From: CAZVEV01 sp964625865
Lineage (GTDB): Bacteria > Planctomycetota > Phycisphaerae > SM23-33
Assembly (NCBI GenBank): GCA_964625865.1
Contig: CAZVEV010000145.1
Span: 1-14,539, forward strand
Direction: 5' to 3'
Length of the DNA: 14,539 bases
Shown one piece after another: positions 14,362-14,539 of the stretch. A model generated the notes under the pieces. That model saw only the letters and a program-made list of their open reading frames with translations, ran no database searches and was not told the origin of the DNA. A program made the position numbers and the translations under genes. Numbering within the stretch: position 1 is the first letter of the stretch; each line of letters opens with the position of its first letter.

Positions 14362-14539
14362 GTGTCGGATCGCCGACAGAGCCTGAGGCGAGGGAAGAGG
14401 TACACGCAGAATCGCGGGTTCCGCCTCTTCGCGTAATGTACAGCATCGGACTGGAAGCGTCTTTGGGCCAAGACCGAGGGAGAAAGAGATATTGTCAATA
14501 GTTGTGGATGGCGGACGGAGCATGTTTTCACGCGGCGAT
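14362..14539. other. Right flank: likely leader of a gene beyond the window
   Basis: No complete gene. The two stems above suggest an untranslated leader. In-frame-open ATGs near the edge (14509, and 14523 after GGAG with very short spacing) could begin the next gene, but only 6-10 codons are visible, so I do not call it. Confidence 0.35.
14363..14378 (+). promoter_or_regulatory. Perfect hairpin at the right edge of the IS element
   Basis: TGTCGG, loop ATCG, CCGACA. Before insertion it would have sat at the very 5' end of the transcript from the promoter at 13075-13103. No T-run follows. Farther on, GAAGAGG (14394-14400) and CCTCTTC (14424-14430) could form a second stem. Confidence 0.45.

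Noticed and set aside
14328..14531. 67-codon minus-strand frame at the right edge
   Set aside because: It begins in the flank and ends in the IS terminal repeat, with no motif or ribosome site.

Overview
This is about 14.5 kb of GC-rich DNA in which every gene I can support reads on the + strand. The gene set points to a planctomycete, probably of the Phycisphaerae type. It has two Tat-exported sulfatases, a secreted glycoside hydrolase and an SGNH carbohydrate esterase, a PEP-CTERM surface protein, and an ECF sigma factor fused through a membrane helix to a very large C-terminal region. This assignment is inferred from gene content; no rRNA or other taxonomic marker is present.

Positions 1-6926 look like a glycan-degradation block. 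In order they hold the 3' part of a sialate O-acetylesterase-like SGNH esterase, a lipoprotein with a LamG-like domain and a GH39-like barrel, and two family S1 sulfatases with intact Cys-x-Pro-Ser/Thr-Arg formylglycine motifs. Together they suggest outer-surface or periplasmic removal of acetyl and sulfate groups and cleavage of a sulfated, acetylated polysaccharide. The substrate cannot be read from sequence. A REP-like palindrome lies just behind the first sulfatase.

Positions 6927-8607 hold a small secreted PEP-CTERM protein and then about 600 bp without a gene. That stretch is full of short dispersed repeats (three copies of a hairpin with an ACAAG/CTTGT loop, and one copy of a 41-bp repeat). 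It ends in a close match to an ECF-type promoter (GGAAC, 18 nt, GTCTAA) ahead of the sigma gene.

Positions 8608-12804 are one 1398-codon gene: sigma region 2, sigma region 4, an Ala-rich linker, one transmembrane helix, then about 1120 residues of mostly beta-rich extracytoplasmic modules, including a clear internal duplication and a PrcB-like domain. A strong Shine-Dalgarno and ATG just before the membrane helix could allow separate synthesis of the anchored part. This protein, its apparent self-controlled promoter and the internal start form the most interesting unit in the window.

Positions 12805-13111 are non-coding: the second copy of the 41-bp repeat, two strong hairpins, a rho-independent terminator and a sigma70-like promoter. 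Positions 13110-14361 are a complete IS630-family element (28-bp terminal inverted repeats, TA duplication). Its transposase is split over two frames that meet at a run of seven A. The element sits just after the promoter and separates it from whatever gene starts beyond the right edge.
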